Origin: Paracoccaceae bacterium
GTDB taxonomy: Bacteria > Pseudomonadota > Alphaproteobacteria > Rhodobacterales > Rhodobacteraceae
NCBI GenBank assembly: GCA_007134805.1
Contig: SLKB01000231.1
Coordinates: forward strand, 1-13,573
Direction: 5' to 3'
Length of the DNA stretch: 13,573 bases
Below the pieces are notes generated by a model. That model made no database searches, was not told the origin of the DNA, and saw only the letters and a list, made by a program, of their open reading frames with translations. Within the stretch, counting starts at the first letter, position 1; each line of letters begins with the position of its first letter. Shown one piece after another: positions 12,912-13,573 of this stretch. A program made the translations under genes and the position numbers.

Positions 12912-13573
12912 ATGACCATCAGAATCTTGTCAGGGACGGCGCTCGTCGCCGCGATGCTGGCCGCCGCCCCCGCTGCCGCCGATTACCCCGATCGCGAGAT
13001 CACCATGATCGTGCCCTTCGGCGCGGGCGGGTCCACCGACATCGTCGGCCGCATCGCCGCGCAGGCCCTGTCCGAGCGTCTCGACGTGCCGGTCGTGGTC
13101 GAAAACCGCGGCGGGGCAGGTGGCACCGTGGGCACCCAGGCCGCCGCCGGCATGGAGGCCGACGGCTACACGATCACGGTCGCCACCACCTCGACCCATG
13201 TGGTCGGCCCGCTCACCAACGCCTCGGTCCGCTATGACCCGGTCGAGGATTTCGCCCATATCGGCATGATCGCCGAAACCCCCTATGTGCTGGTGGTTAA
13301 CTCCGATCTGGGCGTGTCCTCGGTCGAGGAGCTGATCGCCATGCTCGAAGAGGCTCCGGGCGATCTCAATTTCGGCTCGGCCGGGCAGGGCTCGACCACC
13401 CATCTTGCCGGGCTGATGTTCCTCGCTGCTACCGACACCGAGATGGAGCACATCCCCTATGGCAGCAACGCCGAGGCCACCACCGCGCTGATGGGCAACG
13501 AGGTGCAGGTGCTCTTCGGCTCGATGCCGGCGGTGCTCTCGCAGATCCAGGCCGGCTCCATCGACGCGCTCGC
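12912..13573 (+). CDS. tctC: TctC/Bug-type substrate-binding protein, Sec-exported, N-terminal 220 residues (runs off the window)
   Basis: The reading frame is open to the last base, so the C-terminus lies outside. Residues 1-23 are an ordinary Sec signal peptide (MTIRILSGTALVAAMLAAAPAAA) with cleavage before DYPDR. The mature protein is a textbook Bug/TctC: YPDREITMIVPFGAGGSTDIVGR at about 25-47, VPVVVENRGGAGGTVGTQAAAG at 60-81, and NFGSAGQGSTTHLAG followed by HIPYGSNAEATTALMGNEV. The two loops carry backbone contacts to the ligand carboxylate and its bridging waters in known structures. AAGGGAGAG at 12897-12905, six bases before ATG, supports the start. It follows tctA2 by 84 bases and should supply that transporter. 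It differs from the two Tat-exported binding proteins of the first operon in both signal type and sequence. Confidence 0.93.
   Translation, partial: MTIRILSGTALVAAMLAAAPAAADYPDREITMIVPFGAGGSTDIVGRIAAQALSERLDVPVVVENRGGAGGTVGTQAAAGMEADGYTITVATTSTHVVGPLTNASVRYDPVEDFAHIGMIAETPYVLVVNSDLGVSSVEELIAMLEEAPGDLNFGSAGQGSTTHLAGLMFLAATDTEMEHIPYGSNAEATTALMGNEVQVLFGSMPAVLSQIQAGSIDAL

Noticed and set aside
1..13573. Search for mobile elements, tRNA or other RNA genes, CRISPR arrays and phage defence genes
   Set aside because: No transposase, terminal repeats, tRNA-like cloverleaf, regularly spaced repeats or defence domains were found by reading. Gene duplications here look local rather than transposon-borne.

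Overview
The window is GC-rich, tightly packed, single-copy bacterial DNA. Its coding style (strong G/C preference at third positions, ATGA and TGATG junctions) and its families (TctABC transporters, FCD-type GntR regulators, TauE/SafE permease) suggest an alphaproteobacterium, plausibly of the Rhodobacterales. That placement is inference only. No RNA gene, insertion sequence, CRISPR array or integration site was seen.

Layout. (1) At 1-1232 lie the end of an amidase-signature enzyme and an overlapping 59-residue GatC/AtzG-like partner. (2) At 1350-8219 a strong sigma70-type promoter covered by two operator-like palindromes leads into an apparent six-gene operon: alpha/beta hydrolase, two tandem Tat-exported TctC-type binding proteins (about 78% identical), TctB, TctA, and an LVIVD-repeat beta-propeller protein. 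Four of its junctions carry strong RNA hairpins. (3) At 8232-9059, on the minus strand, is a TauE/SafE permease. (4) At 9163-10773 is a near-symmetrical regulatory module: operator, gntR reading right, gntR reading left, operator. The two regulators are each 230 residues, about 70% identical, and converge on a hairpin that contains both stop codons. (5) From 10825 to the end is a second, differently ordered tripartite tricarboxylate transporter: tctB, tctA, then a Sec-exported TctC cut off by the window end.

How it may work together. Both transporters should import small carboxylated compounds through a periplasmic binding protein and a TctA/TctB membrane complex. The hydrolase, amidase pair and beta-propeller protein are candidate cytoplasmic enzymes for an ester- or amide-containing substrate, and TauE/SafE could move an anionic substrate or product. 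The strongest unifying signal is a shared motif, TGGT-N2/3-AACCAAT. It occurs at the promoter of the first transporter operon (twice, centres about 31 bp apart), between tauE and the first gntR, and between the second gntR and the second tctB. This suggests one regulon run by two duplicated FadR-type repressors that may cross-regulate. The substrate cannot be read from the sequence.
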